Origin: Niveibacterium terrae
GTDB taxonomy: Bacteria > Pseudomonadota > Gammaproteobacteria > Burkholderiales > Rhodocyclaceae
Direction: 5' to 3'
Assembly: GCF_048213115.1 (NCBI RefSeq)
Contig: NZ_CP172404.1
Coordinates: 62,001-126,000, forward strand
DNA length: 64,000 bases
Shown: positions 41,948 to 51,912 of the stretch, in pieces
How the letters are laid out: every line of letters begins with the position of its first letter
Position numbering within the stretch: the stretch's first letter is position 1
Position numbers and translations under genes: made by a program
The notes under the pieces: model-generated
The model's database searches: none
What the model was told of the DNA's origin: nothing
What the model saw: only the letters and a program-made list of their open reading frames with translations

Positions 41948-42343
41948 TTGGCGGATGCAAACTGTCTAAACGGCGTGAAAGTCATGGTGATCGACGATAG
42001 CAACACCATTCGACGGAGCGCCGAAATATTCCTTGCGCAGGCCGGCTGCAATGTCCTGCTGGCCGAGGATGGGTTCGATGCGTTGGCCAAGATCGCCGAC
42101 CATCATCCCGATATCGTTTTCGTGGACATCATGATGCCGCGCCTGGACGGTTACCAGACCTGTGCACTGATCAAGAAGAATCCCAAGTTTTCATCGACCC
42201 CGGTGATCATGCTCTCGTCCAAGGACGGGCTGTTCGATCGTGCGCGGGGCCGTATGGTTGGTTCCAACGAATACCTTACCAAGCCTTTTACAAAAGATAG
42301 CCTGATCAAGGCTGTGAGCGCCCATGCGGCGACTCGCGCCTGA
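41948..42343 (+). CDS. pilG: Twitching-motility response regulator PilG
   Basis: A 131-residue single receiver domain. VMVIDDSNTIRRSAEIFL, the phosphoacceptor in VFVDIMMPRLDGYQTC and the Lys in EYLTKPFTKDS are all present, and the wording is that of PilG, the CheY-like protein acting at the type IV pilus extension motor. The start is taken as TTG 41948, because a GGAGGG site lies 7 nt upstream and the N-terminus then fits PilG; ATG codons upstream have no ribosome site. First gene of pilGHIJ-chpA. The 295-bp gap to divergent thiD has no gene and only weak promoter-like sequences. Confidence 0.93.
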   Translation: MADANCLNGVKVMVIDDSNTIRRSAEIFLAQAGCNVLLAEDGFDALAKIADHHPDIVFVDIMMPRLDGYQTCALIKKNPKFSSTPVIMLSSKDGLFDRARGRMVGSNEYLTKPFTKDSLIKAVSAHAATRA

Positions 42344-42362
42344 GCCTTTGCTAGGAGCTGCA

Positions 42363-42725
42363 ATGACCATCCACAAGATCCTGATCGTTGATGATTCCCC
42401 GACTGACCGGTTTGCTCTGATGGAGTTTCTGGTCAACCAGGGCTTCAATGTAGTGACCGCTGAAGACGGAACCGACGGAATCCAGAAAGCCAAACAGGAA
42501 CTCCCCGACCTGATCCTGATGGACGTCGTGATGCCTGGCATCAACGGTTATCAGGCCACGCGGACGATCTCGCGCGAGGACAGCACTCGGCACATTCCCA
42601 TCTTCATGTGCACGTCCAAAGATCAGGAAACCGACAAGATCTGGGGAATGCGCCAGGGAGCCAACGACTACCTGACCAAGCCTCTCGATTACGAGCTCCT
42701 GCTCGAAAAGATCAAGGCGCTTTGA
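42363..42725 (+). CDS. pilH: Twitching-motility response regulator PilH
   Basis: A 120-residue single receiver domain. HKILIVDDSPTDRFALMEFL, LILMDVVMPGINGYQATR and NDYLTKPLDYELLLEKI give the acidic pocket, phosphoacceptor Asp and conserved Lys. PilH is the second CheY-like output of the Pil-Chp system, thought to favour pilus retraction or act as a phosphate sink. The ATG at 42363 has AGGAG upstream, 19 bp after pilG. Confidence 0.94.
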   Translation: MTIHKILIVDDSPTDRFALMEFLVNQGFNVVTAEDGTDGIQKAKQELPDLILMDVVMPGINGYQATRTISREDSTRHIPIFMCTSKDQETDKIWGMRQGANDYLTKPLDYELLLEKIKAL

Positions 42726-42762
42726 TCGCCGCGCTCGCTGACGCAGATTTGGGGGTGGGGGG

Positions 42763-43281
42763 ATGGCCAAGCGAATCAGTCTCAGGGAGTTCCAGCAGGA
42801 TCTCTCGACTCGGCTTGCTGCAACGCAGAAAAAAGAGGCCCGGCTGGCCTGGCTCGCGATCCAGGCAGGCAGTGAAGGCTGGCTGATCGATCTGGCCGAG
42901 AGCGGAGAAATCCTCTCTCCGCCTCCGCTCGCGGCGGTTCCGCTCTCCCGGGAATGGTTCCGTGGGCTGACCAATGTCCGCGGCAATCTTTTCAGTGTCG
43001 TCGATTTTCCGGCCTTTCTCGGCCAGGCTCCGGTCGCAGCCAGCAGTGAAGCACGGCTGCTGCTGATCGGTGCCCGACATAGCATCAATACCGCGCTGCT
43101 GGTCAGCCGCGCGATCGGTTTGCGCAATCCGGACGATTTCGAGACCGACCGCCGCTTTCGCGACGACCGGCCCTGGGTTCTCGGCGCGTTGCGCGATAGC
43201 CAGGACCGGCTCTGGAAACGCCTTTCGGCGCGCCACCTGCTCGTCGATCCCCGTTTTCTCGACGCGGCTCGGACTACCTGA
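42763..43281 (+). CDS. pilI: CheW-like adaptor PilI
   Basis: A 172-residue protein with one CheW domain (about residues 25-155): GWLIDLAESGEILSPP, PREWF-type segment (here SREWFRGLTNVRGNLFSVVD) and the LVSRAIGLRN strand. It couples the receptor PilJ to the kinase ChpA. Position, between pilH and pilJ, supports the name. The start is set by the family N-terminus LREFQQDLSTRL; a GGGGTGGGGGG run, rather than a clear ribosome site, precedes it. Confidence 0.93.
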   Translation: MAKRISLREFQQDLSTRLAATQKKEARLAWLAIQAGSEGWLIDLAESGEILSPPPLAAVPLSREWFRGLTNVRGNLFSVVDFPAFLGQAPVAASSEARLLLIGARHSINTALLVSRAIGLRNPDDFETDRRFRDDRPWVLGALRDSQDRLWKRLSARHLLVDPRFLDAARTT

Positions 43282-43347
43282 GCATCAGGCCCCCCGCTTT
43301 TCCAATAACACGCACACACCACACTGCCCGCATTACGGAGCATAAGC

Positions 43348-45501
43348 ATGGCCATCACACTGTTTGGTCGCAAATTCGGCCTCAAGAATTCCCAGCCGGA
43401 GCTGTCCGGCGACAGCACGATCATGGACGAATCCGTCGCTGAGAACCGACGGGGAATTCAAGGAAGTGGAGGTTGGCTGGGCCGTGTTCCGGTTCTTGCC
43501 GGAAAGACCGTGGCCGAGCAGCTGCGGATGCTTGGGCTGCTCCTCGGTGTGTTCGCAGCCTTTGCCGTCGTGCTGACGATCTGGCAGTTGCACAGCGCCA
43601 ACCAGGGCACGGCTTACGTCACGGCGGCCGGTCAGATGCGAACCCTGTCCCAGCGGCTCGCGAAAGCAGCCCAGCAGACCCTGCAGGGAAACGCAACAGC
43701 CTTCACCGAACTGAAGAACAGCCGTGAGCAGTTCGAACAGCTGCTCAAAGCGGTGACCGATGGCGGCGACGTCGAAGGTACCCGCGTCTCGGGGAGTCCT
43801 GGCTCGGTGCGTAGCGAACTCGATGCGCTGACCGAACTGTGGAAGAAGACCGACAAGGAATCCCAGTCCCTGCTCGCCCAGCAGAAGAACCTCGCGGTTC
43901 TGGCCGCCGCGGTGACGCAGATCAACTCCGAGAACCCGAAGCTGCTCGACCTCTCTGAACAGGTTGCGGCGCTGAAGCTGCAAGGCGGGGCCGGTGCCTC
44001 CGACATCGCGACAGCCAACCAGGTCGTGATGCTGACCCAGCGGATTGCGAAGAACGCCAATGCGCTGCTGGTCGCCGATGCGATCGACCCGGAAGTGGCG
44101 TTCCTGCTCGGTAAGGATGCCAACACTTTCCGCGAACTGATCGCCGCCCAGAAGACCCAGGCTGTTTCCGGCTCCGAGATTGGTGACAAGATTGGTGCTC
44201 TGCAGGCGGTCGCCGAAGAGCACATCAATGGTGTGCAGAAGATCCTCGGCAACATCCAGCTTCTGGTTCAGGCCAAGCGCGCGGGTAGCCAGATCTTCAA
44301 CGATTCCTCGAAGCTGCTTTCCGCGACCGATGCGCTCGCTTCCGCTTACAGCAAGCACTACGTCGGTTTTACCGCGCTGACCCTGTTGATCGTGCTGTTC
44401 GCTCTGCTCGCTCTGGCTACCCTGGTAGCTCTGGCCAAGGTCTACAACGACGATCTGACTCAGCGTCAGGCTGAAGCGGAAAGGCAGAGGGCTCAGGCCG
44501 AAGCCGAAAAGAATGCGACCCAGCAGGCCATTCTGCGCTTGATGAACGAGATGGGCGACTTGGCTGACGGTGACCTGACAGTGCGGGCAACGGTGACTGA
44601 AGACATCACCGGCGCGATCGCCGACTCGGTCAACTACACGATTGAAGAACTCTCGGTTCTGGTTCGCCGCCTGAACGATGCGGCGGGCCGCGTGACTTCG
44701 GCGACCGAATCCGCGAAGCGCACTTCCGACGAACTGATCGATGCCGCCGAGCGCCAGTCGCGCGAAATTCAGCAGGCCGGTTCCCGCGTTACCGACATGG
44801 CGCGCCAGATGACCGACATGTCCGGCAGTGCCCTCGAGTCCGCACAGGTGGCCCGCAAGTCCCTGGAGTCGGTCCGCAAGGGTCAGGACGCGGTGCAGAA
44901 CACGATCAAGGGTATGAACGAGATCCGCGAACAGATCCAGGAAACTTCGAAGCGCATCAAGCGACTCGGCGAGTCCTCGCAGGAGATCGGTGAAATCGTC
45001 GAACTGATTTCGGACATTACCGAACAGACCAACGTTCTGGCGCTGAACGCGGCGATTCAGGCGGCGTCGGCCGGTGAAGCGGGTCGCGGCTTTACGGTCG
45101 TTGCTGAAGAAGTGCAGCGCCTTGCGGAACGTTCGGCTGAGGCGACCAAACAGATCGCGGCGATCGTGAAGACGATTCAGACCGACACGCAGGATGCGGT
45201 GGCGGCAATGGAAAATTCGACCCGAGGCGTGGTCGATGGTGCGAGAGCGTCGGACGCGGCCGGTCAGGCCCTGTCCGAGATCGGCGACGTTTCGGTCGAA
45301 GTCTCGTCGATGATTGAAAAGATCTCGACCGATACCCAGACTCAGGCCTCTTCGGCGACCCAGGTTGCGGGTTCGATGCAGGACATTCAGAAGCTGAACG
45401 AGCAGACGACTCGCGGTACCGAGCAGACCGTGGTTTCGATCGGCGAACTCGCCGACCTCGCTGTCGAACTGAAGGGTTCGGTTTCCGGCTTCAAGGTGTA
45501 A
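43348..45501 (+). CDS. pilJ: Methyl-accepting chemotaxis protein PilJ
   Basis: A 717-residue transmembrane receptor. Membrane helices lie at about residues 58-77 and 338-362. The periplasmic part between them has two PilJ-type repeats (AGQMRTLSQRLAKAAQQ and VVMLTQRIAKNANALL). A HAMP segment and a long signalling coiled coil follow, with tip EQTNVLALNAAIQAASAGEAG. It senses pilus-linked surface contact and controls ChpA. The start at 43348 has GGAGC upstream. It lies between pilI and chpA, as in other Pil-Chp operons; no pilK/chpB/C is seen. Confidence 0.95.
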   Translation: MAITLFGRKFGLKNSQPELSGDSTIMDESVAENRRGIQGSGGWLGRVPVLAGKTVAEQLRMLGLLLGVFAAFAVVLTIWQLHSANQGTAYVTAAGQMRTLSQRLAKAAQQTLQGNATAFTELKNSREQFEQLLKAVTDGGDVEGTRVSGSPGSVRSELDALTELWKKTDKESQSLLAQQKNLAVLAAAVTQINSENPKLLDLSEQVAALKLQGGAGASDIATANQVVMLTQRIAKNANALLVADAIDPEVAFLLGKDANTFRELIAAQKTQAVSGSEIGDKIGALQAVAEEHINGVQKILGNIQLLVQAKRAGSQIFNDSSKLLSATDALASAYSKHYVGFTALTLLIVLFALLALATLVALAKVYNDDLTQRQAEAERQRAQAEAEKNATQQAILRLMNEMGDLADGDLTVRATVTEDITGAIADSVNYTIEELSVLVRRLNDAAGRVTSATESAKRTSDELIDAAERQSREIQQAGSRVTDMARQMTDMSGSALESAQVARKSLESVRKGQDAVQNTIKGMNEIREQIQETSKRIKRLGESSQEIGEIVELISDITEQTNVLALNAAIQAASAGEAGRGFTVVAEEVQRLAERSAEATKQIAAIVKTIQTDTQDAVAAMENSTRGVVDGARASDAAGQALSEIGDVSVEVSSMIEKISTDTQTQASSATQVAGSMQDIQKLNEQTTRGTEQTVVSIGELADLAVELKGSVSGFKV

Positions 45502-45528
45502 TCAGATCCGCAGGGAAAGACTCAGACG

Positions 45529-48500
45529 ATGAATCCCGTCATGGAACTCGACATCGCACCGCTGAGCTGGGTGCGCGCAGAGATTGACGCCGCTTTGGCA
45601 AAGGCGCTGGAAGCTATCGAGAAGGCGATCGGTGGCGGCTCAGACAGCGAATCGCTGCGTTTCGCGCAGACCCATGTGCACCAGGTCCAGGGCGCTTTGG
45701 CCCTGGTCGGTCTGGACGGGGTGACCCAGTTCGCCGAAGCGACCGATGCGCTGCTCAGGGATCTGGCCGATGGCAAGCTTGCCTTCGACGATCCGGTGGC
45801 TGAACTGCTCCAGCGGGCGTTGATCGCGTTGGGCAACTACCTTGCCGAGATCCAGGAGGGTTCTCCCCACCAGCCTCTGCGGCTGTACCCGCTTTTCGCC
45901 GAACTGAGCGCGGCGCGCGGAGTCGATGCGCCGGCGAAGAGCGAGCTGTTCTTCCCTGATCTGGCTGCGCGGATCGCCGATATCGGCAACCCGATCGAAG
46001 TGGCGCCCGAGCGGGCCGCTCATGAGCTGAGGCTGCTGCGCGGCCGCTTCGAGAAGGGGTTGCTGGCCTGGCTGAGGACTCCGGCTGCGGATTCCGGTCC
46101 CAAGGAGATGCTGTCCGCGGTGGGGCGCATCGCCCAGCTCAATGCAGCGCCTTCGACGCGCGCGTTCTGGTGGGCTGCCATCGCCTTTTTCGAGGGGCTG
46201 GCCCAGCATGCGATCCCCTCCGATCGCGAAGCTCAACGGCTCTGTCGGCGCATCGATACCCAGATGCGGCGTTTGCTCGAAGGCTCGCTGGTCGTCGCCG
46301 AGCGCCTGGTGCGCGACGTGCTGTTCCATGTCGCAAATTCCCGGATCGCGACCGAGCACGCCCAAGCCGTGCGCAGCGCCTTCCGCCTGGACGCGTTGCT
46401 GCCGTCCGAAGAAGCGGGAAGAGTCGCCGAGACTCCGCTGGCGCCACTTCGACGCGGCTTGCGCGACGCGCTCGAAAACGCGAAAGAAGCCTGGAACCGC
46501 TTTATTGCCGGGGCTGCCATCGGTTTGCCGCAGATCCAGGAACAGCTCGCTGCGGCACGCTCGCCGCTGTCGACGCTGGGCATGCCTGATCTGCTGCGCC
46601 TGATCAACGCCATCGACAAGTGCGTGAGCTGGCTGCGCAAGGATCCGCTGCAATCGAACGATGAAGTTGCGATGGATGTCGCGACGGCCCTACTGGTCGC
46701 CGAGCGCGCCATCGATGCGGCGGGCGGAGAAGAGCTGCTCGCCAGGCAGGTCGAGATCCTCTCCGAGCGTCTTGCCTCATGGGAAGCGGGGAAAAACCCC
46801 GGTCCGCTGGACGATCAGATCTTTGGTGACGACTCGCGCCGGGCTCAGGAAAAGTTGTTCTTCAATCAGCTCGCCCGGGAGATCCTGACGACTCTGGGTC
46901 AGGTCGAGCAGACTCTGGATGCGTATTTCCGCAACCCGAAAGCGCAAAGCGAAACCCTGGCCGGGCTCTCCGGGCCACTCAAGCAACTCGAGGGCGCATT
47001 CGCGATGCTCGAAGAGCACGATGCGGCAACCCTGGTTCGCGAAAACGCGGCCCGCATTGCGCAGTTGCTCGAGACGGAAGACACCGAAACCTGCGAGAAG
47101 ATCGCGCACGAACTCTCGGCCCTGGGCTTCTTCGTCGAGGCGTTGCGCCATGGGCCGGCGAATCTGGAACGTTTTCTCGTTCCCGAAGGGGGGGCTGTTG
47201 CCAGCGAGGAAGCTGCCACCGTCGAATCCGAAGTGAGGCAGCGCAGCCGCGAAGCCCAGCAGAAGCTCGAAGCGCTGTCTGCACAGCCTGCCGACGAGAA
47301 GCTGAAGGCCGAACTGAAGCAGAACCTTGAAACCCTGCGTGAAGATGCGGCACTGATCAACGATGCCCAGCTCGAAAAGCAGGCCCGCGAAGCGCTGTCG
47401 GCGCTGAAGACCGCAGAAGGGGCTGACAAGGTTAAAGAGGCGGTCTCGTCCCTGGCTCCGGCCGCCGTGCCTTCGGCCGAGGCCGCGCGCCTGGCCGAAG
47501 CGAGCGAAGAGCAGGTCGATGCGGAACTGCTCGAGATCTTCCTCGAAGAAGCGCACGAAGTTCTCGGCACGATCAGCACCAACCGCGAGACGTTGGAACG
47601 AACTCCGCACGATCACGAGAGCATCGTCACTGTCCGTCGGGGATTTCACACCTTCAAGGGCAGCTCGCGGATGGTCGGGCTGAATGATTTTTCGGAAGCG
47701 GCGAAAGCGGTCGAATTCGCGATGAACCGCTGGCTGCAGCAGGAACGCGACGCGGCACCGGAACTGCTCACGCTGGTCGACCATGCCGTCGTGCTGATCG
47801 GTGCCTGGGTGACCCAGCTCGAAGCGGGGGGGAGCACCTGGATGGATGCTTCGGCGCTGATCGCCGAAGCCGAGCGGATCAGCGCCTGGCTTGATTCGGG
47901 CGCCACGGAAAGCTTGCCGGTCGCGCCGGTCGAGACCGTGTCTGCAGTCGAAGTTCAGCCCGAAGAGCCTGAATCCGAGTCGGTGTTTACCGAAGCGGGC
48001 GCTGGGGCTGAGGCTGACGATCTCGTCGCTCTGGATCTCGAACTCGAAGGCGGCGACGTCGAACTTGACCAGCCTGGCTCTTCTGGTGAAGCTGCTCCCG
48101 AGCTGGAGACAGTGGATCTGACTTCAACTCTGCTTTCGCCTTTCTCCGAAGCGCAGGACGAGGCTGTTCTGGAAGCGAAGCCGGCTTTGCTGCCTCCGCT
48201 CGAAGAGTTGGGGGTCGAGTCTGCGGAGTCCGAAGAGACGGTGGATCTGACTTCCAGTCTGGTTGGTGGTGATGAGCTGGAAGCTTTGCTGTCCGGTCGC
48301 GAGCCCGCGGCTGAAGCCGAAGCGAAACCGGAAGCACCCGAGTTCCTGTTCGAGGAGCTGTCTTTGTCTGATGAAGACATGCTGCCCGATGAAAGCAGGG
48401 CGCTGCCCGAGGAAGAGCTCGATCTGACCGCGACGCTGCTGGCGCCGCTCGCCTTGCGCGACGCGCTCTACGGCGCGCCTGAAGAACCTGAAGAGGCGCC

Positions 48501-51500
48501 CGAGCCCGAGCTGCCCAGCCTCGATGTGCCCGAAGCCTTGTCCGTTGGCGAAGCGCCTCTTGCCGAAGCGCCCGCGGCAGCCGAGGAAGAGGCCGGCGAG
48601 GCGCCGGCTCTCGAAGACATCGTTCTCGAGGAAATCGAAACTCCCGAAGTCGCGACGCACGAAGCGGAAACCCTCGCCGAGTCCGTCTTCGAGACCGTAA
48701 GCAGCGAACTTCCTGCTCTCGAAGAGCCTTCCGAAGAGATTGAGGCCGAGACTCTGGCCGAGCTCGCAGCACTCGATCAAGCCGTCGAAGCGCGCGAAAG
48801 CGGAGAAGTTGTACTTGCCGGGATCGGCGGTGAAGAGGCTGAAGCGCCTGTCGAACTCGATGTGTCGCTGGAGCCGCCGCTCAACGAGCGCGAAGAGATG
48901 CTGGAATTCGAAGGCATCGATGCGGCGGAATCCGCCGAAGCGACCGAACTCGAGCTGAGTCCCGTCGGCGAGCCCGAGCTTGAACCCGAAGAGGAAGCCG
49001 AGGCGGACACGGTTCAGATCGGCGAGGTCAAGATCTCCCGGACGCTCTTCGAGCTCTACGTTGCGGAAGCTCGTCAGCACGCCGAAACGCTACACCAGGA
49101 ACTGCCGCGCTTTGCCGCGAATCCCGTATTGGTTCCCGAGGAGCCGGTGATCCGCGCCGCCCATACGCTGGGCGGGATATCCGGAACAGCCCGGATCGAA
49201 TCGATCCGGACTCTGGCCAAGGCGCTCGAACATGCGCTGGCCAGGCTTCATCTTGAAGACCAGGCACTGAATCCCGATCAGGCCGAGCTGGTCCGCGCGA
49301 CCGGTGAGCGCCTGCAGGCGATGGTGGTCGAAGTCGCCGATCGGCAGATGCCGCTCAGCGTTCCCGAGTTGGTCGAGGAGCTGGAGCGGATGACCCGGCC
49401 GGCCGAGGTCGAGAGTGTTCAGACGCCCGTCGTCAGCGAATTTTTCCCGCCGAGCGAAGGCGAGGCCGAGGAATGGGCTGTCGAGCCGACCGCGGAGGCC
49501 GTCGCGGTCGCCGAGATGGATGCCGAAGCCGTTGAGCCGACCGAATCCGCGGAGCAGGTCGAGGCGCTAGAGCTGGCCGAAGCCGCCAGGCAGGCCGAGG
49601 CTGCTCCGGCACCTGAAAAAGCGCATGCCGCGGTTCGTGACGACCTCGACGAACAGCTTCTGCCGATCTTCTTTGAGGAAGCGGACGAACTGACTCACGA
49701 GCTCTCGGGCGCGGTGCGCGAACTTCGCGACGCTGATGCGGCAGGAACCGAAGAGTCGGCCAAGGCCGTCGCCCGCCTGCTGCACACGCTCAAGGGCAGT
49801 GCGCGAATGGCTGGCGCGATGACTCTGGGCGAATTCGTCCACGGCATCGAGAACAAGCTGCTGATCGCGCGGGACAACGCTGTCCCGGGCGCCCAGATCG
49901 CCGACGAACTCGATCAGGGTCTGGACCTCGCGGGCCAGATGATCGCGCGGATGCAGGCGGGTGAGCCCGCGACCCTTCCGGGCGCCGGGGAAGCCCCGGA
50001 GCAGGCGAGCGCCGAAACCGGTGCGCCGGTCGAAGCCGTGTCCGTCGCGGTCGCGGGCGTCGAGGAAGTCGACTCCTCGCTGAGCCAGCGCGCGATCCTG
50101 CGGGTGCGCTCGGAACTGGTCGACCGTTTCGTCAATGAGGCCGGGGAAATCGCGATCGCGCGCACCCGGATCGAAGGCGAACTGCGCACATTGCGTCGCT
50201 CGATGCTGGATCTGACCGAAAACGTGATCCGTCTGCGCAATCAGCTGCGCGAGATCGAAATCGCGGCCGAGACGCAGATGGTGGCGCGCAACGCGCTGGT
50301 CGAACAGAAGGACACGCAGTTCGACCCGCTCGAGATCGACCGCTTTACCCGCTTCCAGGAACTGACCCGGATGATGGCCGAGTCGGTCGGCGACGTGACG
50401 ACGATCCAGCAGAACCTGCTGCGCAACCTCGACGCCGCGGATTCGTCGCTGCATGCCCAGGGCCGGCTCTCGCGCGATCTTCAGCAATCGCTGATGGGCG
50501 TGCGCATGGTGCCATTCGAAGAACAGGCTGAACGCCTCTATCGGGTTGTTCGGCAGACCGCGAAGGAACTGGGCAAGCGCGCCAACCTCGACATCCGCGG
50601 GGGGCAGATCGAAATCGACCGTTCGGTGCTCGACAAGATGACCGGGCCGATCGAGCACTTGCTGCGCAATGCTGTCGCCCACGGTCTGGAATCGCCGGAG
50701 GAGCGGCGGGCTGCAGGCAAGGAAGAGATCGGCCAGATCACGCTGACCGTGACTCAGCGTTCCAACGAAGTTGCGATGGAACTCGCCGACGACGGCAAGG
50801 GTTTGAACTACGAGGCGATCCGCTCGCGCGCCGAAGCGAACGGGATGATCGCTGCGGGCGACGTGATTTCGGAGTCCCGGCTGACCCAGATGATCTTCGA
50901 GCCTGGCTTCTCGACCGCCGAAAAGGTCTCCGAAGTTGCCGGCCGCGGCGTCGGCATGGACGTCGTCAAGAGTGCGACGATGGACGTCGGTGGACGGATC
51001 GAAGTGGCATCCGAGTCTGGACAGGGAACCCGTTTCATCGTTCACCTGCCGCTGACCCTGGCCGTGACCCAGGCTCTTCTGGTTCGGGCCGGAGAGCGCA
51101 CTTACGCGATTCCGTCCAACATGGTCGAGCAGGTGCTCGAGCTGCGCCAGGCGGATTTCGAGGCGCTGCGCGAAAAAGGCTTTGTGGACTGGAAGGAAAA
51201 GCGCTATCCGCTCGGCTACCTGCCGCGCCTGCTTGGCGACACGCGTACCCAGCCGGTCGCCAGTCGCTTCCAGTGGGTGTTGCTGCTGCGCTCCGGCCCA
51301 GACATGATCGCGCTGCACGTCGATGAATTGCGCGGCAATCAGGAAGTCGTCGTCAAGAACGCAGGACCTCAGTTTACGCGTCTGCAGGGCTTCTCCGGTG
51401 CGACGGTGCTGCCGGACGGCGAGATCTCGCTGATCCTGAACCCGGTGGTGATGGCCGGAAGCTCGATCGCTTCGGTTTCGATGCTGGCGGGCGCGCAGGA

Positions 51501-51912
51501 ACAGACCAGCGCTCAAGCCCCGTCGGTCGCTCCGGACATCCACTATGTGCCGACAGTGATGGTCGTCGACGATTCGCTGACCGTGCGCAAGATCACGTCC
51601 CGCCTGCTCGAACGCGAAGGCTACAACGTCGTGACGGCCAAGGACGGTGTCGATGCGCTTGAACAGCTGGTCGAGACGAAGCCGGACGTGATGCTGCTCG
51701 ACATCGAGATGCCGCGTATGGATGGCTTCGAGCTGACGCGCAACATCCGGGGCGACGAGCGCCTGAAGTCCTTGCCGATCATCATGATCACGTCGCGTAT
51801 GGCCGACAAGCACCGCAACTATGCGTTCGAGCTGGGCGTCAATGAGTACCTTGGCAAGCCCTACAACGAGCAGGATCTGCTCGGACGGATCAAGGAGCTG
51901 GTCAGGCGCTGA
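45529..51912 (+). CDS. chpA: Hybrid chemotaxis histidine kinase ChpA
   Basis: A 2127-residue CheA-type kinase of the Pil-Chp system. Hpt or Hpt-like regions are near residue 51 (HQVQG), 706 (FHTFKGSSRM), 1210 (AAHTLGGISG) and 1417 (LLHTLKGSARM). Dimerisation and HATPase domains lie around 1560-1840 (LLRNAVAHGLESPEER), then a CheW-like domain, and a C-terminal receiver (about 2008-2127) with VVDDSLTVRK, LLDIEMPRMDG and EYLGKPY. Residues about 805-1160 are an acidic, probably disordered linker. It phosphorylates PilG and PilH in response to PilJ. ATG 45529 or 45541 may be the start. Its end overlaps the convergent AraC gene by 11 bp. Confidence 0.95.
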   Translation: MNPVMELDIAPLSWVRAEIDAALAKALEAIEKAIGGGSDSESLRFAQTHVHQVQGALALVGLDGVTQFAEATDALLRDLADGKLAFDDPVAELLQRALIALGNYLAEIQEGSPHQPLRLYPLFAELSAARGVDAPAKSELFFPDLAARIADIGNPIEVAPERAAHELRLLRGRFEKGLLAWLRTPAADSGPKEMLSAVGRIAQLNAAPSTRAFWWAAIAFFEGLAQHAIPSDREAQRLCRRIDTQMRRLLEGSLVVAERLVRDVLFHVANSRIATEHAQAVRSAFRLDALLPSEEAGRVAETPLAPLRRGLRDALENAKEAWNRFIAGAAIGLPQIQEQLAAARSPLSTLGMPDLLRLINAIDKCVSWLRKDPLQSNDEVAMDVATALLVAERAIDAAGGEELLARQVEILSERLASWEAGKNPGPLDDQIFGDDSRRAQEKLFFNQLAREILTTLGQVEQTLDAYFRNPKAQSETLAGLSGPLKQLEGAFAMLEEHDAATLVRENAARIAQLLETEDTETCEKIAHELSALGFFVEALRHGPANLERFLVPEGGAVASEEAATVESEVRQRSREAQQKLEALSAQPADEKLKAELKQNLETLREDAALINDAQLEKQAREALSALKTAEGADKVKEAVSSLAPAAVPSAEAARLAEASEEQVDAELLEIFLEEAHEVLGTISTNRETLERTPHDHESIVTVRRGFHTFKGSSRMVGLNDFSEAAKAVEFAMNRWLQQERDAAPELLTLVDHAVVLIGAWVTQLEAGGSTWMDASALIAEAERISAWLDSGATESLPVAPVETVSAVEVQPEEPESESVFTEAGAGAEADDLVALDLELEGGDVELDQPGSSGEAAPELETVDLTSTLLSPFSEAQDEAVLEAKPALLPPLEELGVESAESEETVDLTSSLVGGDELEALLSGREPAAEAEAKPEAPEFLFEELSLSDEDMLPDESRALPEEELDLTATLLAPLALRDALYGAPEEPEEAPEPELPSLDVPEALSVGEAPLAEAPAAAEEEAGEAPALEDIVLEEIETPEVATHEAETLAESVFETVSSELPALEEPSEEIEAETLAELAALDQAVEARESGEVVLAGIGGEEAEAPVELDVSLEPPLNEREEMLEFEGIDAAESAEATELELSPVGEPELEPEEEAEADTVQIGEVKISRTLFELYVAEARQHAETLHQELPRFAANPVLVPEEPVIRAAHTLGGISGTARIESIRTLAKALEHALARLHLEDQALNPDQAELVRATGERLQAMVVEVADRQMPLSVPELVEELERMTRPAEVESVQTPVVSEFFPPSEGEAEEWAVEPTAEAVAVAEMDAEAVEPTESAEQVEALELAEAARQAEAAPAPEKAHAAVRDDLDEQLLPIFFEEADELTHELSGAVRELRDADAAGTEESAKAVARLLHTLKGSARMAGAMTLGEFVHGIENKLLIARDNAVPGAQIADELDQGLDLAGQMIARMQAGEPATLPGAGEAPEQASAETGAPVEAVSVAVAGVEEVDSSLSQRAILRVRSELVDRFVNEAGEIAIARTRIEGELRTLRRSMLDLTENVIRLRNQLREIEIAAETQMVARNALVEQKDTQFDPLEIDRFTRFQELTRMMAESVGDVTTIQQNLLRNLDAADSSLHAQGRLSRDLQQSLMGVRMVPFEEQAERLYRVVRQTAKELGKRANLDIRGGQIEIDRSVLDKMTGPIEHLLRNAVAHGLESPEERRAAGKEEIGQITLTVTQRSNEVAMELADDGKGLNYEAIRSRAEANGMIAAGDVISESRLTQMIFEPGFSTAEKVSEVAGRGVGMDVVKSATMDVGGRIEVASESGQGTRFIVHLPLTLAVTQALLVRAGERTYAIPSNMVEQVLELRQADFEALREKGFVDWKEKRYPLGYLPRLLGDTRTQPVASRFQWVLLLRSGPDMIALHVDELRGNQEVVVKNAGPQFTRLQGFSGATVLPDGEISLILNPVVMAGSSIASVSMLAGAQEQTSAQAPSVAPDIHYVPTVMVVDDSLTVRKITSRLLEREGYNVVTAKDGVDALEQLVETKPDVMLLDIEMPRMDGFELTRNIRGDERLKSLPIIMITSRMADKHRNYAFELGVNEYLGKPYNEQDLLGRIKELVRR

